From NCBI GenBank assembly GCA_030147855.1, contig JASBUO010000025.1, forward strand, positions 1-57,631: a stretch of 57,631 nt of DNA, written 5' to 3'. Shown piece by piece: positions 35,959 through 44,802 of the stretch (the first letter of the stretch is position 1; the number at the start of each line of letters is the position of its first letter). A program made the position numbers and the translations under genes. The notes beneath the pieces were generated by a model, which worked only from the letters and a program-made list of their open reading frames with translations, searched no databases and had not been told where the DNA came from. Origin of the DNA: Gammaproteobacteria bacterium. GTDB taxonomy: Bacteria; Pseudomonadota; Gammaproteobacteria; Legionellales; Legionellaceae.

Positions 35959-38301
35959 TTATTTCTTTTTAGCAGTATCTCGTGCTGTATTAATATGCTT
36001 CACAAGGGTTTGCACTGACTCAGCCAATTCTGGTGCTTGTATCAGCACATGATACTCAGGGGGATAATGCGTTGCCATTTGTAAATCTTTCACGACTTCA
36101 TTTGCAACAGCACCCGCCAATTTATCTTTTTCTCCTGATAGCCGTCCAATGTTAATTAAGTGATCTCTTACCTCTTGAATCGGCAACAAGGGCTCTGAAA
36201 ATGCTGCAACATCCGGCACCAAAACAGGTGGTGTCCCTGCTGGTAATTCACGTAACGCACTAAATATTGTGATATTCTCAACCGGTGTTTCATCAAAGAG
36301 TACTTCTACCTCTTCTGGTTCATTACGTTTATGAAATGCAAGTAATGCAGAAACGCCTCGCTCCATAGGATCAGCATCTTCAGCTGCACGCAGTAATGCT
36401 GCAACTTGTGGAATTTCATCATCTTTATCATTGGAGGTGCTCTGAATTGTTATGTCTCCACCGTCAAGCACTGACTGAAATAGCTTTGCTTGCTCTTGTA
36501 ACTTTGCCAGATAAGCATCAGACGGCGGCTCTACCTTCAAAAACTGATTGACTTTAAGGCGTGCTACAGGCTTTGGATTGGCATAAAACATTCTGGCTCG
36601 AATGACCTGTGAGCGAAAGAAAATATGCGCCTCACCTTCCGTTTGCTCTTTTAAATCAAGTAAGTCAATCCGCGCACGCCGCTCAAACGAAGAGCTTTTT
36701 GTATCCTGATAGGTATTAGCGACACTAGTATCTTTTGTTTGAAACGAATCTACTTTTGTTACATAAGCCTCACCAGCTGTTTTTGTAAAGAAATCCCAAG
36801 TTTCTGTTGGATCCTCAAGCTTCATACACACTTTAATATTAGTATTCGCACCAATAGATGCCGCTTCTTCCTTCGAGGTCTTCTGAAATGCTGGTAAATC
36901 CTGCCCTGCAAAAATAGCAGAAAAACCAAGCGAACGTGCTTGTGCTGGTACCACAGCAAATCCCTGCACAGCATAGTAACCATACTCATCTAAAATACAC
37001 ATATAAGGTGTTGGCGCAGTCGTTGGTTTTCTTTCAATAACATCTCGATACTCACCCTCTACTTCATCCCCCAACCCTGCTGCCATCATTGCCTTAAGTG
37101 ACGCCACAATAATTTTGCCTAAGTTTGCAAGCTCATCAGGAGATTTTTCCAGGGCGGGCAAAAGAACCACTAAAATGCGCCTGTTTAGCACAACATCTTT
37201 AAAGTCTACTTCCGCTAAGTTAGTTCGAATAATATGCCCATACGTATCTGCCAACGAAGAAAAACTTCGAACCAACTGCATCGTGATAAAACCATGTTGT
37301 TCAAGTACTTGCGAAACTTGTTTCCCTTTTTTCTCTTTGTTATAACCTGGCAATGTCATCAAATAATTTCGAAGCGGATCGGTCACAAGTTTGGGAATAG
37401 ATTCAATATTAACACTTTCTTGATCATCTCGAGGAAAGACTTTATCAATCACAATTGATTCAAGCCGCTGTATATCAAAATAATTTCGAATATTATTGGC
37501 ATCTAATAAAATAGCCCCTTCATCGCGCATATATACAAGCAATCGCATTAAAGCTTCCACAAATGCAATTGCACGCCCCTTCCACATATCCCCGTCAGAC
37601 GACTGACTCGAACTCCCCATCAAGTTGACAACCAACTGCGTTAACATACTCGATGAGCCCTGACAAAAAGGATTCAACGTATTCGACAACCGGGTCTTCT
37701 GAGGTCCAACGATATCACGTGCTCCCGTCATGAAATTAATCAGTAGTAAATCATCCTCTCGCCCCATGCTGCGTACCATAGAAAAGACTTTTGCATAGAG
37801 AGAGTTATCTCCTTTCCCATCCACATAAATAAAGCCACTACCTTGCACCAGCGCATTATATGCAATAGAAACCAATGCTTCTGTTTTACCACTCCCTGTA
37901 GAACCAAAAATGAGTGCATGAGTTCGCATATCTTCATTAGCAAACCAAAGCTCCTCACCATTTTTAATATCGTTGCCAAAATAGGTAATCCCGCGGGCCA
38001 TGTAAGGCTTTTTAATACCTGGAATTAAATCATTATAATCCTTCGTTTGTGCTACTTTGGGCAAGCGAAACGGTAATTTTTGTTTGCGTGAGGATGTAAA
38101 GAAATAGACACTTATACCGAGTATTAGTCCAAATATTCCAAACACAGGAAAAACATAACCAATCACAGCCAATGTTATCAACAAAATAGCCACATTGGAT
38201 GAGTTAGAGAGGAACTCAATAAAGCGCTCACCCGGCGTCCGGGTATCCCGTAAAAGCCGAGTAGGATCAACCTCATGACGCGCCTCAACACCCCGTCTCA
38301 T
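35959..38301 (-). CDS. icmO: Dot/Icm type IV coupling ATPase IcmO/DotL
   Basis: 780 residues (783 in Legionella). Two membrane helices lie in the N-terminus (VAILLITLAVIGYVFPVFGI, FGLILGISVYFFTSS). Walker A is GSTGSGKTEALVS (~132-144), followed by FIYVDGKGDNSLY, with a Walker B-type YMCILDEYGYYAV. DotL is the VirD4-like receptor; its C-terminal tail recruits adaptor IcmS-IcmW and DotN. The long acidic C-terminus here (~590-780) fits that role. It overlaps icmP by 4 bp (ATGA). Confidence 0.97.
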   Translation of the reverse strand: MRRGVEARHEVDPTRLLRDTRTPGERFIEFLSNSSNVAILLITLAVIGYVFPVFGIFGLILGISVYFFTSSRKQKLPFRLPKVAQTKDYNDLIPGIKKPYMARGITYFGNDIKNGEELWFANEDMRTHALIFGSTGSGKTEALVSIAYNALVQGSGFIYVDGKGDNSLYAKVFSMVRSMGREDDLLLINFMTGARDIVGPQKTRLSNTLNPFCQGSSSMLTQLVVNLMGSSSQSSDGDMWKGRAIAFVEALMRLLVYMRDEGAILLDANNIRNYFDIQRLESIVIDKVFPRDDQESVNIESIPKLVTDPLRNYLMTLPGYNKEKKGKQVSQVLEQHGFITMQLVRSFSSLADTYGHIIRTNLAEVDFKDVVLNRRILVVLLPALEKSPDELANLGKIIVASLKAMMAAGLGDEVEGEYRDVIERKPTTAPTPYMCILDEYGYYAVQGFAVVPAQARSLGFSAIFAGQDLPAFQKTSKEEAASIGANTNIKVCMKLEDPTETWDFFTKTAGEAYVTKVDSFQTKDTSVANTYQDTKSSSFERRARIDLLDLKEQTEGEAHIFFRSQVIRARMFYANPKPVARLKVNQFLKVEPPSDAYLAKLQEQAKLFQSVLDGGDITIQSTSNDKDDEIPQVAALLRAAEDADPMERGVSALLAFHKRNEPEEVEVLFDETPVENITIFSALRELPAGTPPVLVPDVAAFSEPLLPIQEVRDHLINIGRLSGEKDKLAGAVANEVVKDLQMATHYPPEYHVLIQAPELAESVQTLVKHINTARDTAKKK

Positions 38302-39431
38302 GATTCTAGCTCCTTTAGCTGCTTCGGTGACAGCAACACTTCTTTTACTGCAATTTCAAGTGCTCTAATTGCCTCATCAATCATCGGTGTCAATGAACGA
38401 CGTCCCATTACCTGCTCCGCTCTCCAATGCGCAAAAGGACCACCCACCTCAGAATAGGGTGTTTGCCGACCCACACTATTCAGCATATACCACAGCCGCC
38501 TGTCTATCACTTTTAGCCACAAAAATTCAGCGCTCGGAACCACGCCATCATCACGCGCAGCAAGTAATAATTCCGCAATAACCGTCAATTGATATGCATG
38601 CTTTTGGACTATCTCTTGCACCAGTTCCGTATTTTTATATTTCTCAAGTGTTGGATTCGCCACCGAGTAATCAGGCTTTCCATCAGCATATGTCCTATCT
38701 AACGTTTTTAAAATTAAATCAGCAGCCTCTCGGTCACGATTCATTCGTGCCATAAACACCGCAGCCATTGCACGAAGTTGCGGGGAGCAACTTGAAAAAT
38801 CTTCAAAGTAAGGACCCAACTGCAATGTAAATACACGCTTAGCATCCCCCCTCTTTATACCAGCTGTCATTTCTTGTCCTGGCATAGGATTATCTAAAAT
38901 AGCATCTTCTTTGCGTAATAGTTTGTACTTTCGCGCAAACTCCATTGGCGTTAGAGCCATAGCCCACGGCCCCTTATTCACATCCTGAGATACCAAGTCT
39001 AGTTGTTTAACAGCAGGAATAATACAAGGCCAGTTTGCCTGTTCTTGTGTTTTAAGAGAATTCATATTATGCGTTTTTTTGAATCTTAACGTGACATTCG
39101 ATTTGTACAGAAAAAATGCCATAAAAACGAGTATGGCTGCAATCGGATAACGCATGTATTCGCCAACACGGTTAGTCAACTCAACCAGGTCCCCCCAATC
39201 AATGTCTTGTGGATCAACGGTTTGCATCAGCATCACTTCTTGCTGCAAAGTTGAACCACCCAACACGAGTCCGATTAACTTTGCCTGGAGGATATTTAAG
39301 AAAAATACAAAAGAAACAATATAACGATGCCCAAAATGCCATATTAAAAAGGCTGTCAAAAATAGCAGTAGCGTAATCCAAACCGGTGCTAAGGAATTAT
39401 CACCTGATTGTTGTTGTTGTTGTCCTGCCAT
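38298..39431 (-). CDS. icmP: Dot/Icm coupling-complex protein IcmP/DotM
   Basis: 377 residues (376 in Legionella). A Gln-rich start is followed by two or three membrane helices (PVWITLLLFLTAFLIWHFGH; YPIAAILVFMAFFLYKS), then a cytoplasmic domain that in Legionella binds acidic Glu-rich effector tails. Recognisable segments are RVFTLQLGPYFEDFSSC and LRAMAAVFMARMNRDREAAD. It forms the coupling complex with IcmO and IcmJ. A 68-bp gap with a TATACT-like element separates it from icmQ, so an extra promoter is possible. Confidence 0.96.
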   Translation of the reverse strand: MAGQQQQQSGDNSLAPVWITLLLFLTAFLIWHFGHRYIVSFVFFLNILQAKLIGLVLGGSTLQQEVMLMQTVDPQDIDWGDLVELTNRVGEYMRYPIAAILVFMAFFLYKSNVTLRFKKTHNMNSLKTQEQANWPCIIPAVKQLDLVSQDVNKGPWAMALTPMEFARKYKLLRKEDAILDNPMPGQEMTAGIKRGDAKRVFTLQLGPYFEDFSSCSPQLRAMAAVFMARMNRDREAADLILKTLDRTYADGKPDYSVANPTLEKYKNTELVQEIVQKHAYQLTVIAELLLAARDDGVVPSAEFLWLKVIDRRLWYMLNSVGRQTPYSEVGGPFAHWRAEQVMGRRSLTPMIDEAIRALEIAVKEVLLSPKQLKELES

Positions 39432-39499
39432 ATATTTTTCTGCACTCAGAAGGCAATACAGTTAGCTTTTAGTATATACTCACTTTCTTTTTGATGCGA

Positions 39500-40096
39500 C
39501 TATGATTCTTCATTTGGCGACACATCTTGGATAAGACGCCCACGTGAATACGTATAAACACCGCTCTTATGTACAAAACGAATAATGTGATTAAGTGACA
39601 ATGACTTATCTTTTAGACTCAAAAGTGCTGTCCCTAGCTTATCTTTAGGGACCCTATCCGCTGGAAACGCTAAAATACTGCGTGTATCAATGTAAACTGC
39701 AACATACCCTTCATTCACCGAATTATCGCGAGAACGTATTGCTTTTTTTATTTCTTCTTCGTTTTCATAGATAGGACGCGAAATCATCTGTCGTGGCAAA
39801 TTAATTAAAATTTGCTCCCATGATTTTAAATTACTCCCATCAGAAGAATAGAGTGCAACAAAGACCTCTTGTTGCCCTTCAGCAAGGCTCCTTCGAGAAT
39901 GATGCTCTGACTCTTTTTTGGACGCAGCTTCTTTTTGGGAACCCACATCAGCCTCAAATGCATCATAGATACTTTGTAGCTTTTTACCCAAAACACGTAG
40001 CAAGGCAGAAGTCGCCCAAGGCCCATGTTCAAGGGCATCTTTAAAAGCAGTCAAAACTGCATCGATTTGTTGGTCCGATAATTTATTTTTTCTCAT
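39500..40096 (-). CDS. icmQ: Dot/Icm protein IcmQ
   Basis: 198 residues from ATG 40096 (191 in Legionella); an upstream in-frame TTG at 40120 is less likely. The N-terminal helical domain (LSDQQIDAVLTAFKDALEHGPWATSALLRVLGKKLQSI) is the part that in Legionella binds IcmR. The C-terminal domain (VFVALYSSDGSNLKSWEQILINLPRQMISRPIYENEEEIKKAI) matches the NAD-binding, ADP-ribosyltransferase-like fold of IcmQ. IcmQ can insert into membranes and is controlled by IcmR. The gene lies directly after the icmR-equivalent ORF. Confidence 0.94.
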   Translation of the reverse strand: MRKNKLSDQQIDAVLTAFKDALEHGPWATSALLRVLGKKLQSIYDAFEADVGSQKEAASKKESEHHSRRSLAEGQQEVFVALYSSDGSNLKSWEQILINLPRQMISRPIYENEEEIKKAIRSRDNSVNEGYVAVYIDTRSILAFPADRVPKDKLGTALLSLKDKSLSLNHIIRFVHKSGVYTYSRGRLIQDVSPNEES

Positions 40097-40143
40097 GATT
40101 TTCAAATTATAGCAAACCAAATCAAATTCATACTGGCTTCGAC

Positions 40144-40443
40144 TTAAGCACCAGGCGTTGCAGTATGAGAAACACCTGTGTCAGCTGCATCAATAGACTG
40201 CCCTGTTGATGGCGCTATCATCGCAGTTTTAAGTGTCTCACACAAGTTTAATACTTCACCAAGTGCCTGTTCGGTATTTTTGTTCCCCGGGCGATTCTTA
40301 TTGAGGGTTTGTAACGGAAGTACAACATGCTTACGCACATCTTGGAATAACTTTTCTATATCAGCACGCTCAACACCTCGCGTTTTGGCGGCATCATCGA
40401 TGGCCTTTCTCAAATCGGGTTGAGAGAAAAACTTGTGGTCCAT
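40144..40443 (-). CDS. Putative functional homologue of IcmR (FIR) chaperone
   Basis: 99 residues, between icmS and icmQ, exactly where Legionella carries icmR and where Coxiella and other Legionella species carry unrelated-looking FIR genes. The sequence shows two amphipathic helical stretches (PDLRKAIDDAAKTRGVERAD; NTEQALGEVLNLCETLKTAM) and a Ser/Thr-rich tail, in keeping with a small chaperone that wraps the IcmQ N-terminal helices. I see no direct sequence similarity to IcmR, which is expected for this hypervariable family. The assignment rests on position, size and helix content. Confidence 0.75.
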   Translation of the reverse strand: MDHKFFSQPDLRKAIDDAAKTRGVERADIEKLFQDVRKHVVLPLQTLNKNRPGNKNTEQALGEVLNLCETLKTAMIAPSTGQSIDAADTGVSHTATPGA

Positions 40444-40506
40444 AACAGCACCCCTTAAAACAACGTGCAGCTAAAAATATAATCAACGTGCACTTTATAA
40501 ATACAT

Positions 40507-40550
40507 AATATACTAGTAAGAGTACAAAATATAGCTTAAGGGAAGCTTAA
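40507..40550 (-). promoter_or_regulatory. Candidate PmrA-type box and -10 element of the FIR-icmQ unit
   Basis: On the minus strand, TTAAGCT occurs twice (40550-40544 and 40539-40533) with an 11-bp period, followed 20 bp later by TATATT (40512-40507). PmrA of Legionella and Coxiella binds tandem cTTAAtatT sites spaced 11 bp apart, close to the -35 region of icm and effector promoters. The TTAA cores and the spacing agree, the outer bases less so. It lies in the 175-bp gap between icmS and the FIR gene. Confidence 0.55.
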
Positions 40551-40618
40551 AAAGGCATTTATTTTCGTTTTCTTTACACTGTGGGCAAAAAAAAGAGGTC
40601 TAGTTGCTAAAAAACAAG

Positions 40619-40963
40619 TTAATCATACATTAACTCGTCAAGTGGCGTATTATCAACGCTTGGAGCGCCCTGGATTAACTCATTCACCACATCAGTTAAA
40701 CACAACAACCGAAGCGCATTTGGTGTCACTTCATCAAACAAAACCCGAGTTCCTAAAAGAGCGCCTTCAGCATCCTCAAAAGATGCGCCAAGTCCATATC
40801 CAAGACACAGTGAGCTTAATTGGTCAGCCCGTCGCACAATAGCTGGCAACAACCCTGTGGGCGCAAACACGTCTTCATATTTTATGGGGTGGTTATTCAA
40901 CATAAACTTAGCGCGCATTTTAGACGCGATAAGTACCATCCCCTTAGAAATATCTAAGCTCAT
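40619..40963 (-). CDS. icmS: Dot/Icm adaptor chaperone IcmS
   Basis: 114 residues, the same length as Legionella IcmS. It is a small acidic protein with the family segments MRAKFMLNNHPIKYEDVFAP, LPAIVRRADQLSSLCLGYGLG and LGTRVLFDEVTPNALRLLCL. IcmS pairs with IcmW, binds a subset of effectors and docks on the IcmO C-terminus. Its ATG follows the icmT stop by one base, so the two are coupled. Confidence 0.95.
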   Translation of the reverse strand: MSLDISKGMVLIASKMRAKFMLNNHPIKYEDVFAPTGLLPAIVRRADQLSSLCLGYGLGASFEDAEGALLGTRVLFDEVTPNALRLLCLTDVVNELIQGAPSVDNTPLDELMYD

Positions 40964-40964
40964 A

Positions 40965-41225
40965 TTACGTCCACCAAGGTCGAGAAGATTTTATATGCCC
41001 AGCCAAAAAAGTACGCAGCCATCGAAGAAAAACTGGCAAGGTATATCCATAACGCTCAATAATACCAAAGAAAAAGGCTGAAACGAGCACTAAAATGCCC
41101 GTCCAAACACGGATATGCATTAAAAAGAAAAAAATAGGGAAAGCCGCTCGTGCATCAACCATAAAAAAGCGTGCATTTCTTGCTGAGTCACGCCAGTGCG
41201 CGGTTGCAGAAAAATTACTCGCCAT
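40965..41225 (-). CDS. icmT: Dot/Icm membrane protein IcmT
   Basis: 86 residues from ATG 41225 (GGGG 6 bp upstream), the same length as Legionella IcmT; an in-frame start at 41258 is unlikely. The family features WRDSARNARFFMVDARAAFP and a central hydrophobic region (FFFLMHIRVWTGILVLVSAFFFGIIERYG) are present, then LRWLRTFLAG. IcmT is an inner-membrane component needed for effector export and, in Legionella, for pore formation at egress. It begins the T-S-R-Q-P-O gene order. Confidence 0.94.
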   Translation of the reverse strand: MASNFSATAHWRDSARNARFFMVDARAAFPIFFFLMHIRVWTGILVLVSAFFFGIIERYGYTLPVFLRWLRTFLAGHIKSSRPWWT

Positions 41226-41303
41226 ACACACCCCATGCAATCCTGTCCAATAATTCATTGTATACTGGAGATTTAAACAATTGCAATTAAGGGTTGCGCT
41301 TTA

Positions 41304-41519
41304 TCAGCCAGGCGCCTCTTCCTTTTTGGACTCAGAAGTAGGCATGCATCCTGCGACTAACCTTGGCATATCCGTCAATACCTGCGCTACCTCAAGCGCC
41401 TTCTCGGGTGTTTTTTTTTCAGCCATCACTTCTTCATGGCCAGAAGTATGTTGAACAGACGAAGCTTTAGCGTCTAAAGCATCGAGCCCCCCCAGAATCA
41501 AGCTTGTGCTATCTGCCAT
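41304..41519 (-). CDS. Small unknown protein immediately upstream of icmT
   Basis: 71 residues, 78 bp before icmT on the same strand. It is hydrophilic, with a Gly/Leu start (ADSTSLILGGLDALDAK), then a Lys/Glu-rich helical stretch and a tail ending ESKKEEAPG. There is no membrane segment and no known motif. The acidic, Glu-rich C-terminus resembles the E-block found in some Dot/Icm substrates, so it might be a small effector or an accessory of the machine. Coding status is moderately supported by position and lack of overlap. Confidence 0.5.
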   Translation of the reverse strand: MADSTSLILGGLDALDAKASSVQHTSGHEEVMAEKKTPEKALEVAQVLTDMPRLVAGCMPTSESKKEEAPG

Positions 41520-41641
41520 TACAGCGCCCCTGTATTAATTTTGTACCATACTAACGCACAAAACTTAAGGTTTTATTATGATATTGCACTTCATTCATAT
41601 CCACGCAATAATGCTTTACTTCGCACATACGCTTCAGCCTA

Positions 41642-42220
41642 ATGCATACTCCTGATAAAACCACAATACGCCGTACATGCCTTGCTAAGCGTGCCGCACT
41701 TACAGCAAAAGAACAAGAAACAGCCTCAAAGACACTCTGCATGCGCGTCGCATCACTTATGGTCTACCAAAAAGCACAGAAGATTGCGCTGTATCACGCA
41801 GTCGGTGGCGAAATTGACCTGTGCCCACTCTGGCAGTTAGCCGAAAAAGCGGGCAAAACATGCTACATGCCCGTCATGCGTTCAGACACACGAGACTTAA
41901 TTTTCTTACCAGCCACCTCCAGCACACCGCAAAAAGTAAATACACTTCAAGTGCCGGAGCCTGATGTACCACATCAATATGCAATCGTACCAAAAGCCCT
42001 CGACCTCATGTTGCTTCCGCTCGTCGCCTTTGACACACATGGCACCCGCCTTGGACGAGGAGCCGGCTATTACGATCGTACACTTGCCCATGAAAAAGCC
42101 GCCTGTTTGCTAGGTGCTGCTTATGAGTTTCAACGTCAACCTTTACTCACAGCAGAACCTTGGGATATCCCCCTAACTGGCGTTGTGACAGAAAAAAATA
42201 CTTATTGGAGCACCCGATGA
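41642..42220 (+). CDS. ygfA: 5-formyltetrahydrofolate cyclo-ligase
   Basis: 192 residues, normal size. The N-terminus carries the TTIRRTCLAKRAALT start, and the substrate/ATP-binding signature LLPLVAFDTHGTRLGRGAGYYDRTL is intact. The enzyme converts 5-formyl-THF to 5,10-methenyl-THF with ATP, recovering an inhibitory folate. Its stop overlaps the next start (ATGA). It diverges from the icmT side. The 122-bp upstream gap is too short for 6S RNA, which is often found here in relatives. Confidence 0.93.
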   Translation: MHTPDKTTIRRTCLAKRAALTAKEQETASKTLCMRVASLMVYQKAQKIALYHAVGGEIDLCPLWQLAEKAGKTCYMPVMRSDTRDLIFLPATSSTPQKVNTLQVPEPDVPHQYAIVPKALDLMLLPLVAFDTHGTRLGRGAGYYDRTLAHEKAACLLGAAYEFQRQPLLTAEPWDIPLTGVVTEKNTYWSTR

Positions 42221-42693
42221 CCCGTTATTGGCTATTTAAATCCGAACCCTCATGTTTTAGTCTGGAAGACTTAAAAAAGTCTCCCAACCAAACCACACAC
42301 TGGGATGGTATCCGCAATTATCAGGCACGTAACTTCATGCGCGATGATATGAAAGTTGGCGATAAAGCTTTTTTTTATCATTCAAGTTGCACTCCTCCAG
42401 GCATTGTAGGAACAATGACTGTTGTTCAAACCGCTTATCCTGACCATACGGCATTTGATCCTCAAAGTGACCACCCAGACCCTAAAAGCACACTGGAAAA
42501 ACCACGTTGGTTTATGGTAGATGTTCGTTTTGAGCATGAATTCAGACAATTAATTTCATTGGATACACTACGTAAACAACCCGAGTTACAGTCCATGCAG
42601 CTGCTGCAGAAAGGTAACCGGCTCTCTATTTTACCCATCACCCCCGATGAGTGGGTTTTTATTAGTCAAATTGGAGAAAGCACTCATGTTTAA
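42217..42693 (+). CDS. EVE-domain protein
   Basis: 158 residues from ATG 42217, overlapping the ygfA stop by 4 bp. The whole protein is an EVE domain: MTRYWLFKSEPSCFSLEDL at the start, HWDGIRNYQARNFMRDDMKVGDKAFFYHS, and a C-terminal LSILPITPDEWVFI. EVE is a PUA-like fold, and family members bind modified bases in nucleic acids. It sits in the ygfA-EVE-ubiK operon, an order common in proteobacteria. The cellular substrate here is unknown. Confidence 0.92.
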   Translation: MTRYWLFKSEPSCFSLEDLKKSPNQTTHWDGIRNYQARNFMRDDMKVGDKAFFYHSSCTPPGIVGTMTVVQTAYPDHTAFDPQSDHPDPKSTLEKPRWFMVDVRFEHEFRQLISLDTLRKQPELQSMQLLQKGNRLSILPITPDEWVFISQIGESTHV

Positions 42694-42934
42694 CACCGAA
42701 CAACTCGATACACTCGCCCAGAAGTTATGCTCAGCCCTACCCGCAGGCTTTGGGCAAATTGAATCTGAAGTGCGAGATAGCTTTAAAGCTATCCTACAGG
42801 CAGGTCTTGCTCAATTGGATTTAGTTACGCGCGAAGAGTTTGATGCACAAGTAAAGGTGCTCGCAAGAACACGTGAAAAAGTGGAAGCCTTAGAGCAACA
42901 GCTCACTACTTTTCTAAGTGAAAAAAGGAATTGA
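42686..42934 (+). CDS. ubiK: Ubiquinone biosynthesis accessory factor UbiK (BMFP family)
   Basis: 82 residues from ATG 42686, overlapping the EVE gene by 8 bp. An N-terminal amphipathic helix is followed by a C-terminal coiled coil (LVTREEFDAQVKVLARTREKVEALEQQL), the hallmark of the BMFP family. UbiK forms a complex with UbiJ that assists aerobic ubiquinone synthesis. Confidence 0.9.
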   Translation: MFNTEQLDTLAQKLCSALPAGFGQIESEVRDSFKAILQAGLAQLDLVTREEFDAQVKVLARTREKVEALEQQLTTFLSEKRN

Positions 42935-42963
42935 AACCCCCTTCAACCTCAAAAAATTTTAGA

Positions 42964-42993
42964 GAGTTCCTCATTTGAGTGAATAAGGAACTC
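42964..42993. repeat. Inverted repeat after ubiK
   Basis: GAGTTCCT (42964-42971) and AGGAACTC (42986-42993), with partial inner pairing. No T-run follows on the plus strand. It may end the ubiK transcript or simply be an isolated palindrome. Confidence 0.4.
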
Positions 42994-43084
42994 CTAGCCT
43001 CCTTGGTTAAAATCAGCTATTGTACACAAGCGCCTTCGATGGATATCAGGTGCATTTGTCCAACACAACCAAGGAGCACCATCC

Positions 43085-44602
43085 ATGAGCCTCGCTATTG
43101 CTAAAACACGCAGCACGCTTGGAATTCACGCACAACCTGTTGCTGTGGAAGTTCATCTCTCTCGCGGACTCCCCGCGTTTACCATTGTAGGCCTTGCTGA
43201 AACAGCCGTCAGAGAAAGCAAAGACCGCGTCCGAAGTGCCATTTTAAACAGCCAATTTGAGTTTCCAAGCCGACGCATCACTGTTAACCTCGCGCCTGCC
43301 AACTTACCCAAGAGTGGCAGTGGGTTTGATGTACCCATTGCACTTGGTATTTTAGCGGCCTCAGGACAAATCCCAACAGCACCACTTGCCTCTCATGAGT
43401 TTATTGCTGAACTTGCCCTAAATGGTGAGCTTCGAGGCATATCTAGCATTATTCCTGTGGTACTTGCAGCACGTCAAGCAAATCAACCTTTGGTGATTGC
43501 AAGTGCTAATGCAAAAGAAGCACATGTCGCAAACTATAATGCGCTTTTCACTGCAAATAATTTGCGCGAACTCTGTCATACACTCTGCCACGGGGAGTTA
43601 CTTGCTCCAATACCCGAGTTTCCCATCGAACCACCATTAGAACAAACACGAGACTGGTCTGATGTGAAAGGGCAACATTTTGCTAAGCGTGCCTTCGAAA
43701 TTGCTGCAGCCGGCGGACACAGTCTCTTATTATCAGGGCCTCCTGGTAGTGGAAAAACCATGCTTGCAAAGCGTTTCACTACCCTGCTCCCTGAGCTCAG
43801 TCAAACTGAAGCCCTTGAAACTGCAGCTATTCACTCGACCCGAGGTCGCCTCTCACCCACACACAAGTGGCATGAACCCCCTTTTCGTGCCCCACACCAC
43901 ACCTCTTCTCCGGTTGCACTTGTCGGTGGTGGCAACCCTCCTAAGCCCGGTGAAATATCACTGGCACATCATGGCGTATTATTCCTGGACGAACTGCCAG
44001 AATTTAGCCGACATGTGCTCGAAACGCTGCGAGAACCCATTGAGTCAGGATATGTCTGCATTTCACGCGCTGCAGCACATGCAGAGTTCCCCGCAAAATT
44101 CCAACTGATTGCAGCAATGAATCCTTGTCCATGTGGGCATGTAGGTAACCCACATAGGTTGTGTGTCTGCACACCCGAACGTATTAATCGCTACTTAGCA
44201 AAGCTGTCGGGGCCTCTGCTCGACCGTATTGATATGCAAGTTACTGTGCAGGCACTGACGCAGGAAGAGCTCATTAAACCCAACACCAGTACTACACAAG
44301 AAAGCCCAGGCCTAAGAGAAAACATCAAAAAAATTCGCGATTATCAAATTCAGCGCCAAGGCATGCTCAATGCCGAGTTAAGTGCTAAAGCATGTGAGGC
44401 TATCTGTAACCTTGCAACACAAGAGCACGACTTTTTAAATCAAGTGCTAAGCCAGCTCAAACTCTCAGCACGCGCATTTCACCGCTTGCTTAAGATTGCA
44501 CGTACCATTGCTGATATGGAAGCACGTGGATCTGTTAATAAAATTGACCTAAAACAAGCGCTTTCCTATAAGCAAGTACTCAATACCACAGGTATAGGAT
44601 AG
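43085..44602 (+). CDS. comM: ComM/YifB AAA+ helicase-like protein
   Basis: 505 residues. An N-terminal S5-like domain (~1-170, VEVHLSRGLPAFTIVGLAETAVRESKDRVRSA; SGSGFDVPIALGILAASG) is followed by a Mg-chelatase-type AAA+ core with Walker A LLSGPPGSGKTMLAKR (~217-232), Walker B GVLFLDELPEFSR (~297-309) and zinc-binding cysteines in NPCPCGHVG...RLCVCTPE. The C-terminal Mg-chelatase subunit domain is complete. In naturally competent bacteria ComM drives branch migration during transformation. It is monocistronic. Presence alone does not prove competence. Confidence 0.94.
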   Translation: MSLAIAKTRSTLGIHAQPVAVEVHLSRGLPAFTIVGLAETAVRESKDRVRSAILNSQFEFPSRRITVNLAPANLPKSGSGFDVPIALGILAASGQIPTAPLASHEFIAELALNGELRGISSIIPVVLAARQANQPLVIASANAKEAHVANYNALFTANNLRELCHTLCHGELLAPIPEFPIEPPLEQTRDWSDVKGQHFAKRAFEIAAAGGHSLLLSGPPGSGKTMLAKRFTTLLPELSQTEALETAAIHSTRGRLSPTHKWHEPPFRAPHHTSSPVALVGGGNPPKPGEISLAHHGVLFLDELPEFSRHVLETLREPIESGYVCISRAAAHAEFPAKFQLIAAMNPCPCGHVGNPHRLCVCTPERINRYLAKLSGPLLDRIDMQVTVQALTQEELIKPNTSTTQESPGLRENIKKIRDYQIQRQGMLNAELSAKACEAICNLATQEHDFLNQVLSQLKLSARAFHRLLKIARTIADMEARGSVNKIDLKQALSYKQVLNTTGIG

Positions 44603-44802
44603 CCTGAGTTCTGGCTAAGAAAACCTAATTTGGCACAATTGCTAAGCGCATCATCACAGCCCAACTCATTTTTGAGTGAACAGTGTAGGTGCCTTAGTTG
44701 CATCTGTTTAACGTCTAAATAAGCCAGCCATAAACGTAGATGAAATGAAGGGTGATTGATGTACAGTTATCCATACATGAGGTTAGGATAATACTTAACC
44801 CC

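Noticed and set aside
41520-41641. Possible 6S RNA (ssrS) upstream of ygfA
   Set aside because: The site is typical for 6S RNA in relatives, but the gap is only 122 bp and shows no long bulged hairpin.
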